Counted from the stretch's first letter, positions 8,654 through 16,895 are shown. The stretch is 64,000 nt of DNA from Terrisporobacter petrolearius (GCF_020748185.1 NZ_JAHZMO010000002.1:166585-230584); one strand, 5' to 3'. Program-made: numbers and translations. Notes: generated by a model from the sequence alone, not told the origin.

Positions 8654-10441
8654 TTAGATTGCTCTTGTATATTTTCTTAACCACTCAGTTTCTTCTTCAT
8701 TTAAGAATGGTGATATTTTTTCAAATACTTCTTGGTGATAATTGTTTAATAGTTTCTTGTCTTCAGCTGTCATTATATCTGGATTAATTGCGTCTAAATC
8801 CATTGGAATAAATGTTATTGTTTCAAAATGCATAAATTGTCCGTATGCATTTTTATTACCTTTTTTGCAAAGTAATTCATTTTCTAAACGTATACCATGA
8901 GAACCTTCAATATATATACCAGGTTCATTTGTTATGATCATACCTGCATGGAATGGTTCTATTTCTCCTTTACGATATTGCCAACGGAATCCTGTTGGAC
9001 CCTCATGAATATTTAAAAGATAGCCCACACCGTGACCTGTACCATGGTTAAAGTTCATATCTCTATCCCAGAATGGTTTTCTTGCAAGCATATCAAGTGT
9101 CATACCTGTGCATCCTTCTAAGAATTTAGCACTTCCAAGTTGCATATTACTGATTGCAACTAATGTAAAGTTATCTTTCATTTCTTGTGAAATTTCCCCA
9201 AGAGCGAAAGTTCTTGTTATATCAGTAGACCCTTCATAAAAACCTGCACCTGTATCTGATAGATATAAGCTTCCTTCTTTTAATTCAACATCAGTTTCTG
9301 GGCTTGATGTATAATGAACTATTGCTCCATGCTCTCCAAAAGAAGATATTGGTTCAAAACTTGGGCGTATAAAATCACCCATTTCACCACGAAGTTGGTC
9401 TAATTTTTCAGACGCACTAATTTCAGTAATTTTAGTTTTCGCCACATTTTCTTTTAACCATTTCATAAATCTTACGTGTGCAACACTGTCTTTAATTTGT
9501 GCTTTTTTGATATTTTCAATCTCCACTGGATTTTTTATAGCTTTAAATAAAATCTCTGGATTTCTTTGTTCTACTTTTAATACATTTGATGGAATATTGT
9601 TATAAAGAGCATAGTTTACTTTTGATGGGTCAAGAAGTACAACTTCATTTTCTCCAATTTTTCTTGCATCTTCATATACATCATTGTATGGATGAAGTAC
9701 AACGCAGTCTTTAGCAAGATTTGCTTTCATCTCATCATTTAATTTACTCTCATCAATGTATAACTCAACAGTATCTTTAGTGATTATTGCATATGCAAGA
9801 ACTAGTGGGAAGAACTCAATATCATTTCCTCTAATATTTAATGTCCAACATATGTCATCTAAAGTTGTAAGAACATGAATAGATGCCCCTGCTTTATCCA
9901 TTTCTTCTCTAATTCTTTTTAATTTGTCTGATGTCGATTCACCTGTATATTTAACGTCCAATGCAAATGCTGGTTCTTTTGAAAGCACTGGTCTATCATT
10001 CCAAATTTCACTTATAAGGTCTTCATTATAATCAACTTTTGCATTATTTGCTTTTGCGATTTTTTCATATTCTTGACCTTCTCCTACTGATACTACACGT
10101 CCATCAAAACCTAGTGTTTCTCCAGATTTTAATGTTTCTTTTAAATATTCTTCTATAGTTGGAACTTCTGGTTCACCCATTCTCATTAACTCAACTGTAG
10201 TTCCTTCAAGTTGTTTAGCCGCTTGTATAAAATATCTTCCATCTACCCAAAGGCGACCCTCAGTCTTTGTTATAATTGCAGTCCCTGCAGATCCTGAAAA
10301 TCCAGTGATGAATTTTCTAGATTTAAAATACTCTCCAACATATTCACTTTGGTGAAAATCAGCAGTTGGAACTATGTAAGCATCGATGTTTTTTTCTTGC
10401 ATAACTTTACGTAAGTTTTCAATTCTTTTTACTATATTCAT
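8654..10441 (-). CDS. pepP: M24B aminopeptidase P family metallopeptidase (Xaa-Pro aminopeptidase, long form)
   Basis: 595 aa from ATG 10441 (ribosome site AGAGGGA). The length and the three-domain layout (two creatinase-like N domains, an M24 pita-bread domain and an M24_C tail) match the eukaryote-type XPNPEP1 form, which removes N-terminal residues ahead of proline. The metal ligands are visible: LSDTGAGFYEGSTDITRTF (two Asp, near 398 and 409), NFNHGTGHGVGY (His near 468), ITNEPGIY (Glu near 501) and RLENELL (Glu near 518). No signal peptide is present, so it is cytosolic and probably acts in turnover of imported peptides. Single-gene unit. Confidence 0.93.
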   Translation of the reverse strand: MNIVKRIENLRKVMQEKNIDAYIVPTADFHQSEYVGEYFKSRKFITGFSGSAGTAIITKTEGRLWVDGRYFIQAAKQLEGTTVELMRMGEPEVPTIEEYLKETLKSGETLGFDGRVVSVGEGQEYEKIAKANNAKVDYNEDLISEIWNDRPVLSKEPAFALDVKYTGESTSDKLKRIREEMDKAGASIHVLTTLDDICWTLNIRGNDIEFFPLVLAYAIITKDTVELYIDESKLNDEMKANLAKDCVVLHPYNDVYEDARKIGENEVVLLDPSKVNYALYNNIPSNVLKVEQRNPEILFKAIKNPVEIENIKKAQIKDSVAHVRFMKWLKENVAKTKITEISASEKLDQLRGEMGDFIRPSFEPISSFGEHGAIVHYTSSPETDVELKEGSLYLSDTGAGFYEGSTDITRTFALGEISQEMKDNFTLVAISNMQLGSAKFLEGCTGMTLDMLARKPFWDRDMNFNHGTGHGVGYLLNIHEGPTGFRWQYRKGEIEPFHAGMIITNEPGIYIEGSHGIRLENELLCKKGNKNAYGQFMHFETITFIPMDLDAINPDIMTAEDKKLLNNYHQEVFEKISPFLNEEETEWLRKYTRAI

Positions 10442-10697
10442 CTTATATTCCCTCTTTTTTTTTATTTTTATTGTCTTGTGCCAAATCATATAGTTTTTTC
10501 TTAAATGTAACTTTCAATTTATATATCTTTATAAGTTAAGAAATTCATTTAAAGAATCAACTAATACCATATTGCTTTATAGCAATTAAATTGTAACACC
10601 AAATATATATAAGTCAATATTAAATCAACAAAATAATATGGGTAAATATATTAATATAAATAAATTAGGAATATTATGTCACTAGGTATTTGTGCAG

Positions 10698-10728
10698 CAC
10701 TACTGATGCGCATGCTGTGATATTTTCA
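10698..10728. repeat. 31-bp intergenic repeat, copy 2 (copy 1 at 2266-2296)
   Basis: CACTACTGATGC..CATG..GTGATATTTTCA is shared with 2266-2296. The surrounding gap 10500-10768 holds no gene. Confidence 0.45.
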
Positions 10729-10768
10729 GTCTTTAGCATATAATCTGATTTAAAATAATAAATTAATT

Positions 10769-11098
10769 TTACTGATTGTTTTGTTGTTCTTTGTATTTTC
10801 CAAAGTAAGATATTATAAGATTGGATATAGGATTAATTAGACAACATCCTATTATTAAAATAATTAAATTTTGTAGAGTGCCAAATTTAAACGAAGTATA
10901 TAGATAGCAAAGAAATAGAAAATACATAAAAGACCTGATGTTTTTTATTCCTTTTTCATTTTCTATTTTATAAATAGTATTACATGTTTCACATTTTATT
11001 TCACAAGGAACATCATGAATTATATATTTTAATTTTATGAAACCTTTTAGTCGACTTAGTAAGGTAATTTTATTATTGCACTTATTACAAACCATCAT
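10769..11098 (-). CDS. zinc-ribbon membrane protein (cxxc_20_cxxc-like)
   Basis: 109 aa from ATG 11098, which follows GGAGGG. The N-terminus carries two CxxC knuckles (MVCNKCNNK and KCETCNTIY) separated by about 28 residues, with an extra Cys (VPCEIKC). Two hydrophobic helices follow (FMYFLFLCYLYTSF and LIILIIGCCLINPISNLI). The layout matches the short 'cxxc_20_cxxc' zinc-finger membrane proteins of Firmicutes, seen again at 24142-24447. A role in metal or redox sensing at the membrane is speculation. Confidence 0.7.
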   Translation of the reverse strand: MMVCNKCNNKITLLSRLKGFIKLKYIIHDVPCEIKCETCNTIYKIENEKGIKNIRSFMYFLFLCYLYTSFKFGTLQNLIILIIGCCLINPISNLIISYFGKYKEQQNNQ

Positions 11099-11164
11099 AT
11101 AATATCCCTCCATTTAAAAAATTTAATTATATAGTAACTGAAATTATATTAAAAATCTACTAAA

Positions 11165-11228
11165 TAAATAAGAGGTAAAAAAGTCATAAGGCCTAAAAGA
11201 TTATTAGTTATTGAAGGGCCGATGTACT
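11165..11228 (-). pseudogene. fragment of an XRE/membrane regulator gene (copy of 13455-13521)
   Basis: The minus-strand frame reads YIGPSITNNLLGLMTFLPLI, matching FIGPSLTNIILGFMIVLPLI of the regulator at 13242-13772, and about 80% of the DNA is identical. No start or HTH part remains. It is a decayed duplicate. Confidence 0.6.
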
Positions 11229-11399
11229 TATAAGTTCAAATAGTCCTCTACTACAATCCATATTTTTGGCTATTAATCGAATACTTTCCTTCCTGCTTCA
11301 CGCTCGCTCATATTTTAATTTTTTTTGGGGTGTTCTAAAATATGGTTTTTACACTTTACGACAAACTAACCCGATGTTTCCAACGGGTTAATCTACTTG

Positions 11400-11570
11400 T
11401 TAAGATTGTTTATTGTATTTGATAAATAATATTAGCATTATTAAGTAAATAACTATAAATAAAAATGAGTATATGTTTAAAGAAAAGCCATAACTTTTAT
11501 AATATAAAGTTGCGAAAGTTATAATACTTAACAGTATTATTATAACTTTCTGTTTGAGAAAAAATTTCAT
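11400..11570 (-). CDS. small two-TM membrane protein, 56 aa
   Basis: The ATG at 11570 has an excellent AAAGGAGTAAATCT leader. The protein begins MKFFLKQKVIIILLSIITFA and has a second hydrophobic helix (YSFLFIVIYLIMLILFI) before a KYNKQS tail. It lies 55 nt downstream of the 43-aa secreted-peptide ORF on the same strand, so the two may form an operon. A G+C-rich hairpin (AACCCG..CGGGTT, about 11368-11389) follows the stop. No family was recognised. Confidence 0.65.
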   Translation of the reverse strand: MKFFLKQKVIIILLSIITFATLYYKSYGFSLNIYSFLFIVIYLIMLILFIKYNKQS

Positions 11571-11625
11571 AGATTTACTCCTTTAATTAATAAAAAATTA
11601 ATATTTGCTCTTTATTTGCAGGTCT

Positions 11626-11757
11626 TCAGTATACTTTATACTTAATAATTTGTGATTTGTTTGAACTCCCTGCTTTGGCTAATTTAAATGAAACACTAAG
11701 CATTGAACAAATTATTAATGAAAAAGCTATGAGTTTAGATTTCATTCTTTTTTTCAT
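11626..11757 (-). CDS. short secreted peptide precursor, 43 aa
   Basis: The ATG at 11757 has GAGGGTG 11 nt upstream. The product is a basic n-region (MKKRMKSKL), a hydrophobic core (IAFSLIICSMLSVSF) and a likely signal peptidase site after KLAKA, leaving a mature peptide of about 14 residues, GSSNKSQIIKYKVY. Its size and signal peptide resemble exported signalling peptides more than enzymes. A 56-aa membrane protein follows. Function is inferred from architecture only. Confidence 0.55.
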   Translation of the reverse strand: MKKRMKSKLIAFSLIICSMLSVSFKLAKAGSSNKSQIIKYKVY

Positions 11758-12068
11758 AATGATAAAACACCCTCTTAATTTATATTCAATATGTCAATTA
11801 TATTTTAAATATGTTAATTATATTTTATAGGCATTTACTGACACAAAAATAATTCAAACCATTGACAATACTTAAACACAATGGTATTACGCTTAAATAA
11901 TGGTTTTATTTTACTATTTTTGTATTCTTTCAATATCTTAATATTTTAATATCTTAATGTTTATAATACAGGAGTTTGATATTATATTAGAGAATGTATT
12001 TTAATTTTATAAAGAGGAACATTTCATTATTACTACAGTTTAAAATAAATAAGGAGGTTTATTTTTAC

Positions 12069-12260
12069 GTGTTTAAAAAAATAAGGTGGATATCTGTTTT
12101 TATATTATTTATTTTTATTATTTCAATTCCAATAGGAGTTAAAAATGAAGCATTGCAACCTATAATAAGTAAACTGTTTATTATATATAGTGTTGGATTA
12201 ATAATCTTAAATATTTGCGATCTTATATATCAATTTATAGTAAAAAAAAATAATAATTAA
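12069..12260 (+). CDS. small two-TM membrane protein, 63 aa
   Basis: AAGGAGG at 12051-12057 precedes a GTG at 12069; the longer frame from 11994 has no ribosome site. The protein begins VFKKIRWISVFILFIFIISI and has a second helix (KLFIIYSVGLIILNICDLIY) and a KKNNN tail. It ends at a strong shared terminator. No known family. Confidence 0.65.
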   Translation: MFKKIRWISVFILFIFIISIPIGVKNEALQPIISKLFIIYSVGLIILNICDLIYQFIVKKNNN

Positions 12261-12294
12261 TATGAAGATTTAATTAAAAATACTAGGAATAAAA

Positions 12295-12345
12295 AACAAC
12301 TGTATCTTAGTATTTTTAATGTATACACTAAGGTACAGTTGTTAA
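12295..12345. terminator. bidirectional terminator
   Basis: AACAACTGTATCTTAGTAT pairs with ATACACTAAGGTACAGTTGTT. It separates convergent genes at 12069-12260 (+) and 12363-12773 (-). Confidence 0.8.
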
Positions 12346-12362
12346 AAGAACTAATGGAACTA

Positions 12363-12773
12363 TTAGTCTAATAATTTTTTATATTCTTCAATATCATCAA
12401 ATTTTGTTCCAAAACTTGATGGTATATCACTTATATTTTTCATATTTATTGGTTTACCCTTATTTAGTTGATTAATAGTTAAATCAAAAGAATTATCTTC
12501 TTTTAAACTAATTTCAAAATTTTGCCCATCACTACTTAATTTATAGGTATTATCTTTTTTTGAAATTTCATACATTCCTTTATCAACTTCTCTATTATCA
12601 ATATATTCAACAAAACTATTGTCTGTTTTATTAAATGAAATTTGAACATGATATCCATTTACTGCATCACTCTGATAAAATCCGTGCAAAGGTAAATTTG
12701 CCTTAGATGATGAACAACCAATTAATAGTAATGTGACAGAAAAAATTAATATAGAAAATATATTTCTTTTCAT
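12363..12773 (-). CDS. lipoprotein, unknown function
   Basis: 136 aa with a lipobox (LLLIGC, lipidated Cys near residue 20) after a basic, hydrophobic signal, so it is anchored to the outer membrane face. The mature part (GFYQSDAVNGYHVQISF..) is rich in beta-strand patterns and Asn/Lys/Asp, and has no catalytic motif. The ribosome site is AAGGGGGAC. Single gene. Confidence 0.75.
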   Translation of the reverse strand: MKRNIFSILIFSVTLLLIGCSSSKANLPLHGFYQSDAVNGYHVQISFNKTDNSFVEYIDNREVDKGMYEISKKDNTYKLSSDGQNFEISLKEDNSFDLTINQLNKGKPINMKNISDIPSSFGTKFDDIEEYKKLLD

Positions 12774-12865
12774 ATTTCTAGTCCCCCTTTATATAATTAA
12801 TATTAGATAGCTATTATAAGAGTTATAATAGCAGATTTAAACTTTATGCAAAACATATTTATTTA

Positions 12866-12960
12866 ATTGTTTAATATTAATGTTTTGAAATCAGTTTCTA
12901 TGAACTAGACTTGTATTAGTAAAACCCTTAAGGCATTGGGTGTTATGATGTATTTTAAAC
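12866..12960. repeat. ~90-bp repeat, copy 1 (copy 2 at 15164-15246)
   Basis: Both copies contain ATGTTTTGAAATCAGTTTC and AGTAAAACCCTTAAGGCA and differ at about 8 positions. A short frame reading SKTLKAL-V-MY is shared, so this may be the tail of a vanished gene. The gap 12775-13240 holds this, a stretch at about 13090-13185 with no recognisable gene, and the terminator at 13186. Confidence 0.5.
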
Positions 12961-13185
12961 TTGGTGTAATGAGAGCATGATATACTTTATATTGTGGTAT
13001 TTTGTGATTAATAAGGTCTTGAAACATAGGTCTTATTAATAACAAAAGTATTACGAATATGATATTTAATTAAAATAAAAACCTAATAACAAAAAACACA
13101 TCCGTCAAAATTCGTATGCAGCTTGAATAAGGAAGGAAAGAAAGCGAAGAAGAATGCGACAGTAAAAGAAGAAAATTTGTGTAAC

Positions 13186-13225
13186 AATGCCCTTAGAATC
13201 GAATTGAATGAATTTTAAGGGCATT
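13186..13225 (-). terminator. terminator of the XRE/TM gene at 13242
   Basis: AATGCCCTTA / TAAGGGCATT 10-bp stem with an AT-rich inner extension (AGAATC/GAATT). GGCTTTTT follows on the plus strand. Confidence 0.6.
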
Positions 13226-13241
13226 GGCTTTTTATAAAAAA

Positions 13242-13772
13242 TTAAAATATGTTGAGCTTTTGTAAAATATGTATAAAATAACTTACTAAAATTAAAACAT
13301 TGAATGTAATTGTAACTATCTTGAATTTTATACTTCTACTATCTGAAATATCATAGTTATCTATTTTTTCGCAAAAGTATGATAAAGTAAAATAATTAGA
13401 TAGTAGTAGAAGTATAAAAAAAATACGCATAGATATTGATGTTTCAAAATCTTTATAAATAAGAGGTAAAACAATCATAAAGCCTAAAATAATATTAGTT
13501 AGTGATGGGCCAATGAACTTTGTCTTTTCTAATTCATATACTTTTTCTTTTTTCTTTATATCATTCATAATATCAGATCCTTCCAATAATAAATTATCTA
13601 ATAATAAATTATAAAGTTTAGCAAGCCGAACTAAACTTTCTATATCAGGGAAATTTTTATCATTTTCCCAATTTGAAATTGATTTAGTAGAAACAAAAAT
13701 TTTTTCAGCTACTTGTTCTTGCGTTAAGTTTAAATCTAGTCTTTGTTGTTTTAGTATTGCACTTATCTTCAT
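13242..13772 (-). CDS. XRE-family regulator fused to two C-terminal TM helices
   Basis: 176 aa. The N-terminal HTH reads QRLDLNLTQEQVAEKIFVST and then KSISNWENDKNFPDIESL. Four hydrophobic stretches follow (from about residue 88: FIGPSLTNIILGFMIVLPLI, then MRIFFILLLLSNYFTL, then FNVLILVSYFIHIL). Membrane-bound XRE proteins of this kind occur widely in Firmicutes beside bacteriocin or stress genes. The ribosome site is AAGGAGAG. A decayed copy of its membrane part lies at 11165-11228. Confidence 0.82.
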   Translation of the reverse strand: MKISAILKQQRLDLNLTQEQVAEKIFVSTKSISNWENDKNFPDIESLVRLAKLYNLLLDNLLLEGSDIMNDIKKKEKVYELEKTKFIGPSLTNIILGFMIVLPLIYKDFETSISMRIFFILLLLSNYFTLSYFCEKIDNYDISDSRSIKFKIVTITFNVLILVSYFIHILQKLNIF

Positions 13773-13967
13773 AATCTCTCCTTAAAGTTAAATGTAGTAA
13801 TAGCATATTATTGGGGTTAAAAATAATCTATCCAAAGTATTTCATATAGCATTTTTTAATATAGAAACAAGTTTCTAGTTAGCTTATTTACTGATTTTAC
13901 CATAAATAAATTAAATTCACAAAATACAATTGTTCCTTAAAAATACATATCAAAGATAACTAGTAAA

Positions 13968-14006
13968 AAAGCCCTTAAAATCCATTTATTTGGATTTTAA
14001 AGGCTT
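13968..14006 (-). terminator. terminator downstream of the 14134-14756 operon
   Basis: GCCCTTAAAATCC pairs with GGATTTTAAAGGC around ATTTATT; AACTTT follows. The gap 13773-14133 shows no gene. Confidence 0.6.
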
Positions 14007-14133
14007 TAACTTTATGTAAAATACATGACTAGTCCCTAAAGTAAAATTTTAAGACTTGTTAGAGTAATGTTCGTTTAATATATATATCTGACAATCATAC
14101 GGAAATTTGCTCCTCTAAACTTACATTTAAACA

Positions 14134-14556
14134 CTAATATTGTTTACTGTTTTTAGAAAAATAATAAAGAAATGAAAAGATGCGGATAATCCATAAAGCA
14201 AGTATTGATAATGCAAATCCTACATTATTTGAATATATAGCATATGCAGTGATAGCAAAGATAGTAAACGTCTCGATATCATAGGCATTTGTTTTTGCTT
14301 TTTCGATTAACATAATATTTCTTTCATCTTTAACAGCAATTTGATCCTTATTATAACTTTCGGAATTTTTTAAAAAATTTAAAATTCTTTTTAATTGGAA
14401 TAACGAAAGCCCAAGAGAAGCTCCGGAAATACCTAATAAAGCTGATGAATAATGTGTATTATCAAATACGAGATAACCTAATATGAAAAATATAACGGTA
14501 ATACATATTAACAATATAAGTTTAAATTTTTCTTTATGTAATTTAACAGTTTTCAT
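14134..14556 (-). CDS. three/four-TM membrane protein co-transcribed with an XRE regulator
   Basis: 140 aa. Helices lie at about 11-30 and 35-55, and a pair follows a hydrophilic loop (SYNKDQIAVKDERNIMLIEK). The stop-to-start gap to the upstream HTH gene is 2 nt, so the two are translationally coupled. The 'DERN-x-x-I-x-x-KA-x-x-x-A' loop is typical of DUF2178-like proteins that accompany small XRE regulators. It probably acts as a membrane partner of the regulator, but the signal is unknown. Confidence 0.75.
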   Translation of the reverse strand: MKTVKLHKEKFKLILLICITVIFFILGYLVFDNTHYSSALLGISGASLGLSLFQLKRILNFLKNSESYNKDQIAVKDERNIMLIEKAKTNAYDIETFTIFAITAYAIYSNNVGFALSILALWIIRIFSFLYYFSKNSKQY

Positions 14557-14558
14557 TT

Positions 14559-14756
14559 TTAATTCTCCTCATAAATAAATATTTCTTCAATTTGCATACT
14601 GAAATAACGAGCAATCTTAAACGCTAATATTATAGATGGGTTATATCTCCCCCTTTCTAATGAGCCTACTGTTTGTCTAGAAACTTCTAATGCATTGGCT
14701 AATTCTTCTTGAGTTACTTTATACTGTCTTCTTATTTCTTCTAATCGATTTTTCAT
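14559..14756 (-). CDS. minimal XRE-family transcriptional regulator (65 aa)
   Basis: The whole protein is one HTH domain: RRQYKVTQEELANALEVSRQ, then TVGSLERGRYNPSIILAFKI, then the conserved tail EIFIYEE. This Cro/YgzD-like class usually represses its own operon. A perfect 28-bp palindrome at 14779-14806 lies just upstream, with a further half-site at about 14832-14846. It is the first gene of a two-gene operon with the membrane protein at 14134. Confidence 0.88.
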   Translation of the reverse strand: MKNRLEEIRRQYKVTQEELANALEVSRQTVGSLERGRYNPSIILAFKIARYFSMQIEEIFIYEEN

Positions 14757-14778
14757 ATATTAATAACTCCTTTATTAC

Positions 14779-14806
14779 ATTAATGGAAAGTATACTTTCC
14801 ATTAAT
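14779..14806. promoter_or_regulatory. 28-bp perfect palindrome, probable operator
   Basis: ATTAATGGAAAGTA followed by its exact complement (14+14 bp). It lies 23 bp upstream of the small XRE gene. A partial copy (AGTTTACTTTCCATGAAA) lies at about 14833-14850. The placement fits autorepression by the XRE protein. Confidence 0.65.
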
Positions 14807-14855
14807 TGTAGCTTACCATTCGTTTGATGTCAAGTTTACTTTCCATGAAAATAAG

Positions 14856-14885
14856 TGACCACTAAAACAGATGTTTTAGTGGTCA
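14856..14885. terminator. terminator hairpin
   Basis: TGACCACTAAAAC / GTTTTAGTGGTCA 13-bp perfect stem with a 4-nt loop; ATTCTTT follows on plus. It insulates the XRE operon from genes to the right. The gap 14886-15346 otherwise holds only the repeat at 15164. Confidence 0.7.
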
Positions 14886-15163
14886 TTCTTTAAAAATACT
14901 ATTCCCTAAAAACACATTTAGAGTTTAATAAAAAAATATAGTCTGTAGATGCACCAGTGAGAGAATTTATATACTTATTTTTGAGACACAAAAGAAAGTG
15001 TTCCATGCCTTTTTTGATTTTAAATTACTATATTACTAGGTTATAATAGGGTAGTATAATTTAAATACACATATATGTTAGTAGGATTGTCAGTTAAGCA
15101 TTCAAATTCACGATTTTTTAGATATTTTTTATGTTGTTTTGTTTAATATTAATGTTTTAAAAT

Positions 15164-15246
15164 TAATGTTTTGAAATCAGTTTCGATGAACTGGACTTGT
15201 GTTAGTAAAACCCTTAAGGCACTGAGTGTTGTGATGTATTTAAACT
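15164..15246. repeat. ~90-bp repeat, copy 2 (copy 1 at 12866-12960)
   Basis: Shares AATGTTTTGAAATCAGTTTC and AGTAAAACCCTTAAGGCA with 12866-12960. A plus-strand frame reads MNWTCVSKTLKALSVVMYLN before a stop. Identity ends near 15246. Confidence 0.5.
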
Positions 15247-15346
15247 TTGGAGATCATTTGTACTTACTGTAAAAATGAAATGGTAAAAGTTGCGAGTATT
15301 ACTGTTATACATAAAAAATAGTCTCCCAAAAACCATAGAATCTTTT

Positions 15347-15724
15347 TTATTTATTATTTTCTTTTTCTAAAATTGGATATTTATGAGGAACTTTCTCATC
15401 ATCTATTCCATTACCCATTTTATTATCAATACCTAAACTCATTTTATACTGATGAACTGTGTCAAATCTATTATAACTATATACATATGTCAAATCATTA
15501 TCGTCTTTGTACTTAACTAAGTATGCTATAGATGAAGTTTTTTTATCCTTTGTTTTTTCTATACTTTCTATATTATTTTTATCTACGTGTTGTGCTTTTA
15601 TGTATAATTGAAAACTCTTTTCGGCCTCATTCCATTGATAAGGATATATCTCATAACGATAGTAAAAACTGGCCCCAATTAGAAATATCGCAAATAAAAA
15701 AATATATATGTATTTCTTTTTCAT
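15347..15724 (-). CDS. DUF3139-like single-pass exported protein
   Basis: 125 aa. The N-terminal helix (YIYIFLFAIFLIGASFYY) is a membrane anchor. The following YQWNEAEKSFQLYIKAQHVD and IAYLVKYKDDNDLTYVYSY match the pattern of DUF3139 proteins (a short anchored domain with Y/F-rich strands). The ATG follows GGAGAAATC. It is followed in the transcript direction by nothing close. It may be co-transcribed with the lipoprotein relic at 15759-16243, 34 nt upstream. Confidence 0.68.
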   Translation of the reverse strand: MKKKYIYIFLFAIFLIGASFYYRYEIYPYQWNEAEKSFQLYIKAQHVDKNNIESIEKTKDKKTSSIAYLVKYKDDNDLTYVYSYNRFDTVHQYKMSLGIDNKMGNGIDDEKVPHKYPILEKENNK

Positions 15725-15758
15725 AATATAGATTTCTCCTTTTTAAACAATGTATATG

Positions 15759-16243
15759 TTACAACTTAAATGATACTATTTTACTTATAACTATATACAA
15801 ATCGAACTTACTTTTTTTACTATCAGATAAATTGATTTTTACTTTATATAAACCTTTTTGGGATACAAAATCAAAATTATATTCACTTTTAGATTTTTGA
15901 TTTGCATTATCATATGTAGTTCCATTTGGATCTTCTATTTCAACTGAAATAAATTCTTTTGATAAGTTCTTTATCATTATCATTTTCTTTTCATCTAAAT
16001 TTATATCAAATTCATATTTATTTTCCATATCCTTTGTTTCTTTGACTACTTCATCATAATAATTTATATAATTTTTTGACGAATCATTTGGAAATTTTAG
16101 GTCTTTTTCTAATGATATAATTTTATTAGACTTTTCTTCTTCATTTTTAATATTAGAATCCTTCAATTCATTTTTATTACAAGAAACTAATATTAATAAA
16201 AGTAAACTTAATGGTAATATTTTTTTATTATATTTTTCTTCAT
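15759..16243 (-). pseudogene. lipoprotein gene with -1 frameshift in a 7-A run
   Basis: ATG 16243 follows AGGGGGAT and begins MKKNIIKK, then hits a stop. One extra A in the 7-A tract (16220-16226) restores a lipoprotein leader, ILPLSLLLLILVSC, that reads straight into the open frame downstream (NKNELKDSNIKNEEEKSNK and on to ..DLYIVISKIVSFKL at 15759). The restored protein is about 161 aa, lipidated and Asn/Lys-rich. The downstream frame alone starts only at a TTG (16166) without a ribosome site. This is either a phase-variable tract, a true mutation or a sequence error. Confidence 0.7.
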
Positions 16244-16254
16244 AAAAAATCCCC

Positions 16255-16365
16255 CTATCTATCTGGAATATAAATCGTTATAACACCTGTTGAATGATTA
16301 CTTATTGCATATGGAGTTGCTATTTTAGCTGTTTGACTTAATTTAGTTACCAATTTACTTCTGTA
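16255..16365 (-). pseudogene. 3' remnant of an unidentified gene
   Basis: A minus-strand frame without a start reads KLVTKLSQTAKIATPYAISN and then HSTGVITIYIPDR before a stop. An in-frame stop lies just upstream of it. It looks like a protein C-terminus left behind; no family recognised. The gap also holds a 31-bp repeat at 16412. Confidence 0.4.
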
Positions 16366-16411
16366 TCAAATAAATTTAATATAGAAAACCTAAAATTATA
16401 TAATGTAATAG

Positions 16412-16442
16412 AATTATTAAAATAACTGTAGATAAAATATAA
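16412..16442. repeat. 31-bp exact repeat, copy 1 (copy 2 at 16839-16869)
   Basis: The 31 bases from AATTATTAAAATAACTG to ATAAAATATAA are identical to the stretch that encodes the lipoprotein signal peptide at 16839-16869. The copy lies just past the 3' end of that gene, so a tandem duplication with loss of the rest is likely. Confidence 0.65.
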
Positions 16443-16448
16443 GTGGTT

Positions 16449-16895
16449 TTATTTTTTAATTAAGTTTTCAGTAAATTTCACTGAGGTAAGGCTAGGAGTA
16501 TATCCTTCATAATTTAAAAATGCACCAATAATAGAATTATTTTCACTAACTATTAAAGATAATGTTACAATTCCATCATTGAACTTAGAATGTTCATTTA
16601 ATTGATATGTACTAATTTTAAAATTATTTTTGTTTTTTTCAATAATATCTTCATCATATCCACCTTTTTTACATGATGATACAATCATAGAAAATACATG
16701 CTCGTCTTTAATATCTAATTTTAAATCGTATTCACTTTTATCTTTTTTTAAAGAATATCCATTTTCTTTAGCTATTTTTTGACCTTCATTAAATGTATTT
16801 AAGTATTCTGTTGTGGTACCTTCTTTTGTCTGACATCCAATTATTAAAATAACTGTAGATAAAATATAAAATAATATAAGTATATATTTCTTCAA
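16449..16895 (-). CDS. lipoprotein, unknown function
   Basis: 148 aa from TTG 16895, which follows GGAGGAAATAG; the ATG 18 nt earlier overlaps the ribosome site itself. The leader LKKYILILFYILSTVILIIGC has a lipobox ending in Cys 21. The mature part (TEYLNTFNEGQKIAKENGYSL ..) is hydrophilic with a CKKGGYDEDI turn. It is similar in style to the lipoproteins at 12363 and 15759, but no shared family was recognised. Confidence 0.7.
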   Translation of the reverse strand: MKKYILILFYILSTVILIIGCQTKEGTTTEYLNTFNEGQKIAKENGYSLKKDKSEYDLKLDIKDEHVFSMIVSSCKKGGYDEDIIEKNKNNFKISTYQLNEHSKFNDGIVTLSLIVSENNSIIGAFLNYEGYTPSLTSVKFTENLIKK

